A DNA stretch of 64,000 nucleotides from DATAGF01 sp963813355 (lineage in GTDB: Bacteria > Actinomycetota > Thermoleophilia > Miltoncostaeales > Miltoncostaeaceae): NCBI GenBank assembly GCA_963813355.1, contig CAWEYS010000023.1:1-64000 (forward strand). The letters are read 5' to 3'. Made by a program: the position numbers and the translations under genes. Under the pieces are notes generated by a model. That model made no database searches. It saw only the letters and a program-made list of their open reading frames with translations, and was not told the origin of the DNA. Every line of letters begins with the position of its first letter. Position 1 is the stretch's first letter. This document shows, piece by piece, positions 25,386 through 34,113 of the stretch.

Positions 25386-25960
25386 CCGGGCGCGCCCGCG
25401 TCATCATCGTCTCGGGACCGTCGGGGGCGGGGAAGGGCACGCTCATCGAGCGCATCCTTCCCCGCTTCCCGCATCTCGAGGTCGCCGTCTCCGCGACCAC
25501 CCGCCGGCGCCGCCCGGGCGAGGTCGACGGCATCGACTACCACTTCCTGAGCCCGGCCGAGTTCGAGAGACGGGTCCACGAGGACGCCTTCCTCGAGCAC
25601 GTGGAGTACGCGGGCAACCGCTACGGGACCCTGCGCTCGGAGATCGAGCGCATCCTCGGCGCCGGGTCGTCGCCCCTCGTCGAGATCGAGCTGGCGGGGG
25701 CGCGGGCCGTGCGGCGCGACGTGCCCGAGGCGGCGTCGATCTTCATCGCCCCGCCGTCGCTCGCCGAGCTCGGCCGGCGCCTCGAGCAGCGCGCCACCGA
25801 CACCGAGGGCGAGATCGCGGCCCGCCTCGCGACCAGCCGCGTCGAGCTCGAGGCGATGGGCGAGTTCGACCACGTCATCGTGAACGAGGACGTCGATGCG
25901 GCCGCCCGACAGCTCGCCGACGCCATCGCCGAGGTCACCGGGGAGGCGCCCGGTGGCTGA
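25385..25960 (+). CDS. gmk: guanylate kinase
   Basis: About 191 residues. P-loop VIIVSGPSGAGKGTLIERIL, GMP-binding SATTRRRRPGEVDGIDYHFL, then EHVEYAGNRYGTLRSEIE. It phosphorylates GMP to GDP. The conserved reading begins immediately after the mihF stop, but there is no ATG, GTG or TTG in frame near the expected N-terminus; the first canonical one is at 25601, inside the enzyme. A non-standard start (GTA, GTC or CTG codons are present) or a local sequence error must be assumed. The stop overlaps the coaBC start. Confidence 0.92.
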   Translation, partial: AGRARVIIVSGPSGAGKGTLIERILPRFPHLEVAVSATTRRRRPGEVDGIDYHFLSPAEFERRVHEDAFLEHVEYAGNRYGTLRSEIERILGAGSSPLVEIELAGARAVRRDVPEAASIFIAPPSLAELGRRLEQRATDTEGEIAARLATSRVELEAMGEFDHVIVNEDVDAAARQLADAIAEVTGEAPGG

Positions 25961-27317
25961 GGTGCTGCTGGGGGTGTCCGGGGGGATCGCGGCCTACAAG
26001 GCCGTCGACGTCATGCGCATCCTTCAGCGCGGCGGGCACGGCGTGACGGTCGTGATGACCCGGGCGGCGCGCCGCTTCGTCGGCCCGGCCACGTTCGCCG
26101 CCCTCTCGGGGCGTCCGGTCGGCACCGACCTCTTCGGGGCGGAGGAGCGCCCGGGCTACGGCCACCTGGAGCTGGCGCGCCGCGCCGACCTGATGCTCGT
26201 CGTCCCCGCCTCCGCGAACACGATCGCGCGGATGGCCGGCGGGCTCGCCGACGGGCTGCTCGGCTCGGCCTACCTCGCCTTCGACGGCCCCGTGGTGATC
26301 GCGCCCGCCATGAACACGCGCATGTGGACCCACCCGGCCACTGCCCGCAACCTCGGCCTGCTCGTCGAGCGCGGCGTGCAGGTGGTCGCCCCGGCCTCGG
26401 GGCTCCTCGCCGACGGCGAGGTCGGGGTGGGCCGCCTTGCGGACCCGGCGGAGATCGCGGCCGCGGTCGAGGCCCGGCTGGCCGGCGCGGGGACCCTCGC
26501 CGGGCGGCGCGTGCTGGTCAGCGCCGGCGGGACACGCGAGCCGATCGATCCCGTCCGCTACGTCGGCAACCGCTCGAGCGGGCGGATGGGGTGGGCGGTC
26601 GCCGATGCGGCCCGCCGCCGCGGCGCCGAGGTCACCGTGCTGGCCTCGAACGTCGACCTGCCCCGCCACCCCGACATGCGCTACGTCGACGCCCCGACGG
26701 CCGCGGAGCTCCGGCGCGCCGCCCTCGACGCCTTCGGCTCGTGCGACGTCCTGGTGATGGCCGCCGCCGTCGCCGACTTCGCTCCGGCGGCGGCGCGCGA
26801 GGGCAAGATCGACAAGGGGGCCGAGGGGCGCCTGGCCCTCGAGCTCGAGCCGACCGCCGACATCCTCTCGGAGCTCGCCGGCCGCCGCGACGGGCAGGTC
26901 GTGGTCGGCTTCGCCGCCGAGCACGGCCCCGAGGGGCTGGATCGCGCGCGCCGGAAGCTCGCGCGCAAGCACCTCGACCTCATCGTCCACAACGACGTGT
27001 CGGTCGAGGGCATCGGCTTCGGCAGCGCCGACAACGCGATCACCATCATCGGCCCGGCCGGGGAGCAGGCCTTCCCCCGGATGAGCAAGGACGCCTGCGC
27101 CGAGCGCATCCTCGACTCGGTTCTGCCGCTGCTCCCCGCGCGCGGAGCTAGGGCCGGACCAGCAGCACCGGGCACGGCGCGTGGCGGGCCAGGTGGCCCG
27201 CGAAGCTGCCGAGCAGGATCCGCTCGCGCACGCCGCGGTGCGCGCTCGCCACGATCAGGTCGGTGCGGGCCCCCGCCGCCCACTCGGAGACCGCGGCGGC
27301 CGGGACGCCGAGGTTGA
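25953..27317 (+). CDS. coaBC: bifunctional CoaBC
   Basis: 454 residues. The N-terminal flavin-dependent 4'-phosphopantothenoylcysteine decarboxylase has GVSGGIAAYKAVDVMR, VVPASANTIARMAGG and the IAPAMNTRMW motif. The C-terminal synthetase half has SAGGTREPIDPVRYVGNRSS and ADFAPAAAREGKIDKG. Coenzyme A synthesis, cytosol. GTG 25953 overlaps gmk. The last 60 residues (Arg/Gly/Pro-rich) are antisense to the universal stress gene and probably not native. A TAG at 27149-27151 one frame away is where related proteins would end, so a missing base is likely. rpoZ, often between gmk and coaBC, is absent. Confidence 0.93.
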   Translation: MAEVLLGVSGGIAAYKAVDVMRILQRGGHGVTVVMTRAARRFVGPATFAALSGRPVGTDLFGAEERPGYGHLELARRADLMLVVPASANTIARMAGGLADGLLGSAYLAFDGPVVIAPAMNTRMWTHPATARNLGLLVERGVQVVAPASGLLADGEVGVGRLADPAEIAAAVEARLAGAGTLAGRRVLVSAGGTREPIDPVRYVGNRSSGRMGWAVADAARRRGAEVTVLASNVDLPRHPDMRYVDAPTAAELRRAALDAFGSCDVLVMAAAVADFAPAAAREGKIDKGAEGRLALELEPTADILSELAGRRDGQVVVGFAAEHGPEGLDRARRKLARKHLDLIVHNDVSVEGIGFGSADNAITIIGPAGEQAFPRMSKDACAERILDSVLPLLPARGARAGPAAPGTARGGPGGPRSCRAGSARARRGARSPRSGRCGPPPPTRRPRRPGRRG

Positions 27318-27552
27318 CGAGCACCACCGGCTCGCCGGCGCCCTCCGAGGCGGCGGCCGCCAGCCACTCCGGACACGGCGGCGTCGCGTCGTGCGGGGGG
27401 CCGAAGGCGACATGCAGGAGCGTGAGGCGGCCCGGTCCCTGGTCCCTCAGGCGGCGGGCCTCGCGGAGGGCCGCGGCGGACGCCTCGGACTCGTCGACGC
27501 AGCACGCGATGTGGGCCCAGAGGGAGGTCGTCGGCGCGCCGGTCGGGGTCAT
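27148..27552 (-). CDS. universal stress protein
   Basis: A 134-residue UspA-fold protein: HIACCVDESEASAAALREAR at the N-terminus and, near the end, ATP-binding IVASAHRGVRERILLGSFAG with HAPCPVLLVRP. Convergent with, and overlapping, the extended end of coaBC. Probably binds ATP and acts under stress; target unknown. Confidence 0.85.
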   Translation of the reverse strand: MTPTGAPTTSLWAHIACCVDESEASAAALREARRLRDQGPGRLTLLHVAFGPPHDATPPCPEWLAAAASEGAGEPVVLVNLGVPAAAVSEWAAGARTDLIVASAHRGVRERILLGSFAGHLARHAPCPVLLVRP

Positions 27553-27597
27553 CGGGCGGCGAGACTACCTGCCGCGGCGGCCCGCGGAGCGTGACGG

Positions 27598-28620
27598 GTG
27601 CACCGTCTGGATCGGCCGCGGTTGTATTACCCTCGGACCATCGCCACCTCGCCCCTCGCCTCCCCGCCGCTCCGGGACGACGAGCTGGCACAGGCCTCCG
27701 CGCTGGCCGGTGCGCTCGTCAACGCCTGCGCGCGCGCCGTGCGGGCTCCGCGGTCCAGCCTGCAGGCCTGCGTCATCGCGCTGCTCTCGGGCGGGCACGT
27801 GATGATCGAGGACGTCCCCGGGGTGGGGAAGACGGTCCTGGCCAAGAGCCTCGCGCGCGCCGCGGGCTGCGACTACTCCCGCGTGCAGTGCACCGCCGAC
27901 CTGCTGCCGGCCGACGTCACCGGGGTCACGGTCTGGGACCAGAACGCGGGCGTCTTCGTGTTCCGGCCGGGGCCGGTGTTCGCGAACGTCATCCTGGTGG
28001 ACGAGATCAACCGGGCGTCGCCCAAGACCCAGTCCGCGCTGCTGGAGTGCATGGAGGAGGGGCAGGTGACGGTCGACGGGTCCACGCGGGCCCTGCCCCA
28101 GCCCTTCATGATCATCGCCACCCAGAACCCGGTCGAGTACGAGGGCACCTTCCCGCTGCCCGAGGCCCAGCTCGACCGGTTCGCGGTCCGCGTGCGCATC
28201 GGCTACCCGCCGCCGCGCGAGGAGGCGGCCATGATCCTCGACCTGGCCGCGCAGGACCCGGTGGAGCTGGTGGCCCCGGTCGCGAGCGAGCCGGAGATCC
28301 TCGCGGCCCGCTCCGCCGCCGAGCGCGTGCACGCCGACCCGGCGCTCGCCGACTACGTGGTCGCCCTGTCGGCGGCCACCCGGAGGGACCCGCGCGCCCA
28401 GCTCGGCGCGAGCCCCCGCGCCGGGCTCGCGCTGCTGCGCGCCGCCAAGGCCCTGGCGCTCCTCGAGGGTCGCGGCTTCGTGCTGCCCGAGGACGTCAAG
28501 TCGCTGGCGGTCCCCGTGCTGAGCCACCGCCTGATCCTGACCCCGGACGCGCGGGCGCGCGCCGCGCGCGCCGACGAGCTCGTCGTGACGGCCCTCGACG
28601 CGGTCCCCGTCCCGCTGTGA
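27598..28620 (+). CDS. MoxR-type AAA+ ATPase
   Basis: 340 residues from GTG 27598 (TTG 27622 is an alternative). Walker A DVPGVGKTVLAKSLA, sensor loop, Walker B VILVDEINRASPKTQSALLE, and NPVEYEGTFPLPEAQLDRF, the MoxR signature. C-terminal lid with DPRAQLGASPRAGLALL. MoxR ATPases act as chaperones for a DUF58/vWA partner, and the next gene encodes a DUF58 protein. A TATTAC box at about 27623 complicates the choice of start. Confidence 0.92.
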   Translation: MHRLDRPRLYYPRTIATSPLASPPLRDDELAQASALAGALVNACARAVRAPRSSLQACVIALLSGGHVMIEDVPGVGKTVLAKSLARAAGCDYSRVQCTADLLPADVTGVTVWDQNAGVFVFRPGPVFANVILVDEINRASPKTQSALLECMEEGQVTVDGSTRALPQPFMIIATQNPVEYEGTFPLPEAQLDRFAVRVRIGYPPPREEAAMILDLAAQDPVELVAPVASEPEILAARSAAERVHADPALADYVVALSAATRRDPRAQLGASPRAGLALLRAAKALALLEGRGFVLPEDVKSLAVPVLSHRLILTPDARARAARADELVVTALDAVPVPL

Positions 28621-28642
28621 GGCCCGGGCCCCGAGAGCGAGG

Positions 28643-29821
28643 ATGAGGCCCCGCGAGGGCCCGTCGGCGCGCGCACTCGGGCTCGCCGGGGCGGGGTGCG
28701 CCGCCCTGATCGCCAGCCAGGGCTTCGGCACCGCGGCCCTGGCGACCCTGGGCGCGGGGCTGGTCGCCCTTCCGGTCATCGTCACCGCGCTCGTCTGGGC
28801 GGTGGCGGGGGGGCTCGACCTGCGCCGCCGGGTCGAGCCGGCGCGCATGCAGGCGGGCGACGAGCTCCGGGTCGCGCTCACCCTGACCGGCTGGCCGGCC
28901 CGGATGGGCCTCGACCGCCTGCTCGACGTGTCGCTCGACCCGGGCCTCGGGAGCGCGGCGGGGCCCACGCCGCCCGCCGCGCGCGGCCCGCGCTCATGGG
29001 TCGTGCGGTCGGCGCCCCGCGGCGACCACCGCCTGCCGCCGCCGCGCCTGCGCGTCGCCGACCCGTTCGGCCTTGCCCGCCGCACCCGGCAGGGCGGCGG
29101 CGACGACGCCGTGATGGTGACGCCGCAGGCGCCCGCGATCGGGCGACTCGCGCTGGGCGCCCGGCGCGACGGCCGCGGCCCGCGCCGGCGCCTGCCGCTG
29201 GCGGGGTTCGGCGAGCTCGACCGCGTCCGCGACTATCAGCCGGGCGATTCCCTGTCGCGGATCCACTGGGCCCAGACGGCCAAGCGCGGCCGCCTCCAGA
29301 CCAAGGTCCTGCGGGCCGCTGAGGGCTCGGGGCGCACGGTGATGATCCTCGTCGACGGCGCGGCGCCGCCTGACGACCCGCTCGAGCTGGCCGTCACCGC
29401 CGGGGCGGCCGTGGCCCGGAACGCGGCCGCCCGCGGCGAGCCCTTCGGCCTCGCCCACACGGGCCGCGGCCCCGCCCGCATCCCGGTCGGCCGCGGGACC
29501 TGGCCCGTGGCCGAGATGGCGCTCACCCGCCTCGAGGCCGGCGGCGAGCGCCAGCTGTCGCTGGCACTGCGCGCCGAGGCCACCGCGCCCGACCCGCCCG
29601 ACCTGATCCTGGTCGCCACCTCCGCCGGCGACCCGGCCCTCGCCGCCGCCGTGGCGCAGGCGGGCGGCCTGGGCGTGCTGGTGGCGGCCGTGCTCTGCGG
29701 GCCCGCCGCCGCGGCGGCGGGCGACCTCGCCCTGGCCGGAGCCGACGTCGCCATCGTCGGCGGCCCCGACGACCTGGTCGGCGCCCTGAGCGCGGCCGAC
29801 GCCCGTGCGCGCGTCTCCTAG
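28643..29821 (+). CDS. DUF58 protein
   Basis: 392 residues with two N-terminal membrane helices (LALGLAGAGCAALIA-like and LVALPVIVTALVWAVAGG) and the DUF58 signature FGELDRVRDYQPGDSLSRIH W-AQTAKRGRLQ. A vWA-like C-terminal part follows (VMILVDGAAPPDD). In MoxR operons this protein is the probable substrate or adaptor of the ATPase. It overlaps the next gene by 17 bp. Confidence 0.9.
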   Translation: MRPREGPSARALGLAGAGCAALIASQGFGTAALATLGAGLVALPVIVTALVWAVAGGLDLRRRVEPARMQAGDELRVALTLTGWPARMGLDRLLDVSLDPGLGSAAGPTPPAARGPRSWVVRSAPRGDHRLPPPRLRVADPFGLARRTRQGGGDDAVMVTPQAPAIGRLALGARRDGRGPRRRLPLAGFGELDRVRDYQPGDSLSRIHWAQTAKRGRLQTKVLRAAEGSGRTVMILVDGAAPPDDPLELAVTAGAAVARNAAARGEPFGLAHTGRGPARIPVGRGTWPVAEMALTRLEAGGERQLSLALRAEATAPDPPDLILVATSAGDPALAAAVAQAGGLGVLVAAVLCGPAAAAAGDLALAGADVAIVGGPDDLVGALSAADARARVS

Positions 29822-32114
29822 GGAGGGCCCCGCCGCGGCGACGGCGCTCGCGCTGGCCGTCCTGGTCGTCGCCTGGGCGGGGCTCTACGAGGGGGTCCGG
29901 TGGCCCCACCTGGCGGGGCTGTGCGCGGTGGCCGCCCTGCCGGCGATCGCGGCGTCCACGACCAGGTGGCGTGCGCCCCTGGTGGCCGCGGCGGTCGTCG
30001 TGGCCGTGCCGACCGTGCTCGCGATGGCGCTGCGGCACTCGGTGTGGGACTACGTCAGCTTCGACGGCCCCGCCTGGCGCGACGCGCGGGCGGTGCTGCC
30101 CGACGGCCTGCGCACGGCATCGAGCGCCGGCCTGCCGGTCTCGTTCGAGGAGCACCCCGAGCTCGTCGCGCTGCTCGACCTCGCCCTCGCGGCGCTGGCC
30201 GCGACCATCGCCTGGCAGATCCTCGCGCGCCGGCGGCCGGTCGCGGCCCTGGTGGCGCTGGGGGTCGCCCTCGCCTACCGGTGGACCATCGAGCCGCCCG
30301 ACGCGGGCGCGCTCGCGGGCGCCCTGGCGCTGGCCGCGGTGGCCGCGGTGCTCGCCCTGGCCTCCTGGGAGGGCGGCAGCGGGGAGCAGGCCGCGCGCCG
30401 CGCCGTCGGCGCCGTCGCCCTCGGCGGGGTGGCGGTGCTGATCGGCGTCGCCCTCGGCGCCGGCCCGGTCAAGGCCGACGACGCCTGGTGGGGCTGGAAG
30501 GACTGGGAGGTCGGCGGCGGCGAGGACCGGGAGGCCGCCGCCCTCGACCTCAGCCAGCGCTACGGGACCCTCGACTGGCCCACCACGCCGCGGGTCGCGC
30601 TGACCGTGTCCTCCGAGAGCAATCTGCCCCTGCGCGCCGTGGTGCTCGAGGACTTCGACGGCGTCGCCTTCCAGCTCGCCGATCCGGCGACGGGGAGCAC
30701 CGGCGAGCGGCTCGCGCAGATCCGCGACAATGCGATCGAGCTCGACCCGGGTCCGGGCTCGGACGGGCCGTCCGTCTCGCAGCGGGTGAAGCTCGTGGGA
30801 GCGAGCTCGCAGGTGCTGCTCCTGTCGGGCCGGCCACGGCGCATCGAGGGCCCCTTCGCGGGGACCGCCCGGCTGGCCGCGGGCGCCGTGCAGCTCGAGC
30901 GGCCGCTGCAGCCCGGCGACGGCTACACGGCGCGCGCGGTGCTCCCGCGCCCGCGCCCGGCCGAGCTCGTGGACGCGGGCCCGTACGACCCGGCGGCGAT
31001 CCCCGCGTCGTCCACCCGCCTGCGCGGCGGGTACGGGGGCGACCCGGTGGACGTGCCGGCCTGGGGCAGTGGCGATCCCGCCCCCGACGACTACGCCCTC
31101 GGTCCGTACGCGGCCGTGCGGGACCTCGCGCGCCAGGTCGTCGGCGACGCCGCGACGCCGTACGCGGCGGTCAACCGCATCGAGTCGTTCCTGCGCCGCC
31201 GCTACGCCTACGACGAGGCGCCGCCGTATCCCACGAGCCTCCCCGACGGGGCGGTGAGCCCGGCCGACCGGCCGCCGCTGGTCGACTTCCTCATGTCGAG
31301 CCGGCGGGGCTTCTGCCAGCACTTCGCCGGCGCGATGGCCGTGATGCTGCGCTCGGTGGGCGTCCCCTCGCGCCTCGCGGTGGGCTACGGCACCGGCCGC
31401 TACGACGCGGAGCGGTCGGCGTGGGTCGTCCTCGACCGCGACGCCCACTCGTGGGTGGAGGTCTGGTTCCCCGGCCACGGGTGGCTGCCGTTCGACCCGA
31501 CGCCGGGGCGCTCGGCGCCCAACCCGGCCTCGGTCTCGTCGCCCGACTACGCGCCGAGCCGGTTCGAGGTCGACCTCGGCGGCATCGAGGACTCCGCCGT
31601 CGAGCCGCCTCCCGAGGACCCCGGGCCGCCCGAGGAGCCGGCCAAGAAGGAGGAGGAGGCGCCGGCCGCCGCCGCCTCGTCCGGCGGCGGTGGCGGCCCG
31701 CCGTGGCAGTGGGCCCTCCTGGCGCTCGCCGCGCCCCTCGCCGCGATCCCGGCGGCGCGAGGGGCCCTGCGCGCGCGGGCGCGCCGGCGCGGGGACGAGC
31801 GGGCCCGCGTCATCGCCGCCGCCCGCGACCTCGAGAGCTCGCTGCGCGCGCTGGGCTGGGCCCCGCCCCCCGCCGGCGCGCCGAGCGAGCGTGCGGCCGA
31901 CGTGCGCGACCGCACCGGCGTCGACCCGTCGGGGCTCTACCGGCGGGCCGCGCAGGCGCGCTATGCCGGGGCGCCGCTGCCGGCGGGCGCGGGCGCGGCG
32001 GCGTGGCGGGAGTCCGGTCGCCTGCGCCGGGCGATCCGGCGCCGCGCCTCGATGGGGCGGCGCATCCGGGCGGCGTTCGCCATCCGTCCGTGGCGCGGTA
32101 CCGTAGCGACATGA
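29805..32114 (+). CDS. TgpA-like membrane transglutaminase
   Basis: 769 residues. The first 220 or so hold several membrane helices (TgpA/DUF3488-like), then a periplasmic/outer-face transglutaminase-like domain with the catalytic triad Cys in RRGFCQHFAGAMAVMLRSVG, His in DAHSWVEVWF and Asp in WLPFDPTPG. A Pro/Glu/Lys linker, a further membrane helix (WQWALLALAAPLAAIPAA) and a DUF4129-like end follow. Gene order MoxR-DUF58-TgpA is widely conserved; cell-envelope function is presumed. Confidence 0.92.
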   Translation: MRASPREGPAAATALALAVLVVAWAGLYEGVRWPHLAGLCAVAALPAIAASTTRWRAPLVAAAVVVAVPTVLAMALRHSVWDYVSFDGPAWRDARAVLPDGLRTASSAGLPVSFEEHPELVALLDLALAALAATIAWQILARRRPVAALVALGVALAYRWTIEPPDAGALAGALALAAVAAVLALASWEGGSGEQAARRAVGAVALGGVAVLIGVALGAGPVKADDAWWGWKDWEVGGGEDREAAALDLSQRYGTLDWPTTPRVALTVSSESNLPLRAVVLEDFDGVAFQLADPATGSTGERLAQIRDNAIELDPGPGSDGPSVSQRVKLVGASSQVLLLSGRPRRIEGPFAGTARLAAGAVQLERPLQPGDGYTARAVLPRPRPAELVDAGPYDPAAIPASSTRLRGGYGGDPVDVPAWGSGDPAPDDYALGPYAAVRDLARQVVGDAATPYAAVNRIESFLRRRYAYDEAPPYPTSLPDGAVSPADRPPLVDFLMSSRRGFCQHFAGAMAVMLRSVGVPSRLAVGYGTGRYDAERSAWVVLDRDAHSWVEVWFPGHGWLPFDPTPGRSAPNPASVSSPDYAPSRFEVDLGGIEDSAVEPPPEDPGPPEEPAKKEEEAPAAAASSGGGGGPPWQWALLALAAPLAAIPAARGALRARARRRGDERARVIAAARDLESSLRALGWAPPPAGAPSERAADVRDRTGVDPSGLYRRAAQARYAGAPLPAGAGAAAWRESGRLRRAIRRRASMGRRIRAAFAIRPWRGTVAT

Positions 32115-32434
32115 CCCACGTCGACGCCTACGACGCCTTCTGCAACGGGACCTGGCTGCTCGAGGCGCGCGAGTACCGCCAGGCGGCCCTCGCCCTCGAG
32201 CGGGCGAAGGCCCTCGAGCCCGACAAGGGCTCGATCCGCGAGGCCCTGGGCCGGGCCTACCTGTCCTCGCGGTCCTACCGCCGCGCGGCCGAGGAGTTCG
32301 CCGCCGCGGTGGAGCTGTCGCCCACCGACGGCTATGCCCACTACGGGCTGGCCCGCTCGCTCGACCGGCTGGGCGACCCGCTGGCCGCCCGCCACTACCG
32401 CCTCGCCGAGTGCTTCGGCACCGGCCTGGACTGA
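32111..32434 (+). CDS. tetratricopeptide-repeat protein
   Basis: A 107-residue protein with two to three TPR units: EYRQAALALERAKALEPDKG, REALGRAYLSSRSYRRAAEE and YAHYGLARSLDRLGDPLAAR. ATG 32111 overlaps the stop of the transglutaminase gene (ATGA), and a TACCGT box 6 bases upstream could give an additional leaderless message. Likely a protein-interaction module. Confidence 0.85.
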   Translation: MTHVDAYDAFCNGTWLLEAREYRQAALALERAKALEPDKGSIREALGRAYLSSRSYRRAAEEFAAAVELSPTDGYAHYGLARSLDRLGDPLAARHYRLAECFGTGLD

Positions 32435-32448
32435 CTCGACGGGCCCCC

Positions 32449-32766
32449 TCAGGGCCTGGTGCGGTAGTGCAGGTGGACCACGCCGTTGCCGAACCGGCGC
32501 TCGTCCACCAGCTCGAGCTCCACGCGGACGCCGTCGGGGAGCGATCGCGTGCCGCCCCCCACCAGGATGGGGCAGACGAACAGGTGGCACTCGTCAACCA
32601 GCCCGGCCGCGCATCGTACATCCGGCGCCCGTAGAGGTAGGTGCCGACCGGCCGCTCGAGGTCGTTGAGGGCGGCGTGGACCTCCTCGTCCGGCGCGGCC
32701 CAGACGAAGTCGCCGTCTCGTCCGCGACGTAGCCGTCGAGCGACGCGATCGACGAGTAGATCAGCG
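32449..32766 (-). pseudogene. RibD/DHFR-like reductase remnant
   Basis: The minus strand gives TLIYSSIASLDGYVADE, then in a second frame DGDFVWAAPDEEVHAALNDL and ERPVGTYLYGRRMYDA. After a gap of about 80-90 expected residues, a third piece reads LVDECHLFVCPILVGGGTRS, GVRVELELVDERRFGNGVV and ends HYRTRP at 32449. This is a dihydrofolate-reductase-family protein with an internal deletion, at least two frameshifts and no start codon. Confidence 0.8.
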
Positions 32767-32786
32767 TGGCCGCGGCGCGCCTCCCC

Positions 32787-33221
32787 TCACTCGCGCGGCG
32801 GGGGGCGGAACTCCGTGCCCGCGGGCACGTCGAAGCCGGTCCTGACGACGCTCTCGTAGGTCTCGTCGACCACCGAGCAGAGCGACCCGAGCAGCCCGTC
32901 GAGGGCGTCGGCGTCGAGCGCCGCGAGCGGCGCGTCGCAGACCAGGAACACGTCCCCGTCGTCGTCGATGGCGAAGCGCCACTGGGCGATGGCGAGGTTC
33001 TTGCGCAGGAGCCGGCGGTAGACCTCCTCGTGGGCCCGGTCGGGCCCCCGCAGGACGAAGGCGCGGATCGTCAGGGTGCGCTCGCGGACGCTCAGGGCGG
33101 CCCCGATCGCCCCGCGCTTCTCGGAGGGCAGGCGCACGCCCCACTCCCGCTCGCCGCGGCGCTCGGCCTCGGCCCCGATCCGGTCGAGGTAGTGCGCGAT
33201 GCGCGCGGGGGCGGCGTCCAT
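32787..33221 (-). CDS. YbjN/type III chaperone-like protein
   Basis: A 144-residue protein, ARIAHYLDRIGAEAERRGER to EVYRRLLRKNLAIAQWRFAI DDDGDVFLVCDAPL. The pattern (small alpha/beta, RLLRxN followed by acidic DDDGD) fits the YbjN fold, which resembles type III secretion chaperones. It is seen as a lone regulator or chaperone in actinobacteria. No partner nearby. Confidence 0.72.
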   Translation of the reverse strand: MDAAPARIAHYLDRIGAEAERRGEREWGVRLPSEKRGAIGAALSVRERTLTIRAFVLRGPDRAHEEVYRRLLRKNLAIAQWRFAIDDDGDVFLVCDAPLAALDADALDGLLGSLCSVVDETYESVVRTGFDVPAGTEFRPPPRE

Positions 33222-33262
33222 CGCGGCGATGCTACCGGCCGGCCGACTACGATCCGCGCCGC

Positions 33263-33736
33263 GTGCGCGTCGTGCTCCAGAGGGTCCGCTGGGCCCGGGT
33301 GACGGTGGGCGAGGAGGTGGTCGGCGAGATCGGGCCGGGGCTCCTGGCGCTGGTCGGCGTGGCCGCCGGCGATGCCGTGGAGGACGCCGCCCTGCTCGCC
33401 CGCAAGACCGTCCGCCTGCGGGTCCTGGCGGGCGACGAGCGCCCGTTCGACCGCTCGCTCCTGGACGTGCCCGGCGCCGCCCTGCTCTGCGTGAGCCAGT
33501 TCACGCTTCTCGCCGACGTGCGCCGCGGCAACCGGCCCTCGTGGTCGGCCGCCGCGCCCCCCGAGGCGGCCGCGCCCCTGGTCGAGGCCTACGCGGCCGC
33601 GGTGGCGGCCGAGGGCGTCCCGGTCGAGCGGGGCCGCTTCGGCGCCGCCATGGCCGTGAGCCTCGAGAACGACGGCCCGGTCACGCTCGTGCTCGACAGC
33701 GCCGAGCTGCGCGCCCCGCGGTCCTCAGCCGACTGA
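33263..33736 (+). CDS. dtd: D-aminoacyl-tRNA deacylase
   Basis: 157 residues from GTG 33263, 9 bases behind a TACGAT box. Family motifs: MRVVLQRVRWARVTV start, SQFTLLADVRRGNRPSWSAA and the Gly-x-Pro motif EGVPVERGRFGAAMAVSLEN. Removes D-amino acids (and Gly from tRNA-Ala) from charged tRNA. Overlaps the VOC gene tail to tail by 12 bp. Confidence 0.94.
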   Translation: MRVVLQRVRWARVTVGEEVVGEIGPGLLALVGVAAGDAVEDAALLARKTVRLRVLAGDERPFDRSLLDVPGAALLCVSQFTLLADVRRGNRPSWSAAAPPEAAAPLVEAYAAAVAAEGVPVERGRFGAAMAVSLENDGPVTLVLDSAELRAPRSSAD

Positions 33737-34063
33737 CGTGGCCCCGAGCCCGAAGGGGCTTCCCTCGGAGTCGCGGCAGATCGCCCAGCGCTCGCCCGGG
33801 TGGATGACCTCGCCGCCGAGCGCGCGCACGCGCTCGAGCGCCGCGGGCAGGTCGTCGACGGCGAAGTAGGGGAGCGAGAACCGGTCGCCCGGGCCCGGCC
33901 CGCGCTCGTGGACACCCACCGCCACGGGGCCGCCGCGGCTCTCCCAGCCGGCGCCCTCGCCCTCGGCGCGGGGCTCGAGCCCGGTGCCGAGCAGCCCCGC
34001 CCAGAAGCGCAGCGCCCGGTCCGGGTCGTCGGCGGGGAACTCGATCAACCGGGGCGATGCCAC
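33725..34063 (-). CDS. VOC/glyoxalase-like protein
   Basis: A 112-residue single VOC module, PRLIEFPADDPDRALRFWAG LLGT, with FAVDDLPAALERVRALGGEV and a C-terminal DSEGSPFGLG. GTG start at 34063. Metal ligand positions are only partly conserved, so it may be a binding or resistance protein rather than an enzyme. Confidence 0.78.
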   Translation of the reverse strand: MASPRLIEFPADDPDRALRFWAGLLGTGLEPRAEGEGAGWESRGGPVAVGVHERGPGPGDRFSLPYFAVDDLPAALERVRALGGEVIHPGERWAICRDSEGSPFGLGATSVG

Positions 34064-34113
34064 GCGGAGCAGGGTAGCTGCCGGGGCTCCGGACCGGGGA
34101 TAATCGGCGCCTC

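Noticed and set aside
29523..32621. Minus-strand open frame of 1032 codons
   Set aside because: It is a shadow of the DUF58 and transglutaminase genes, Arg/Pro/Gly-rich without motifs.
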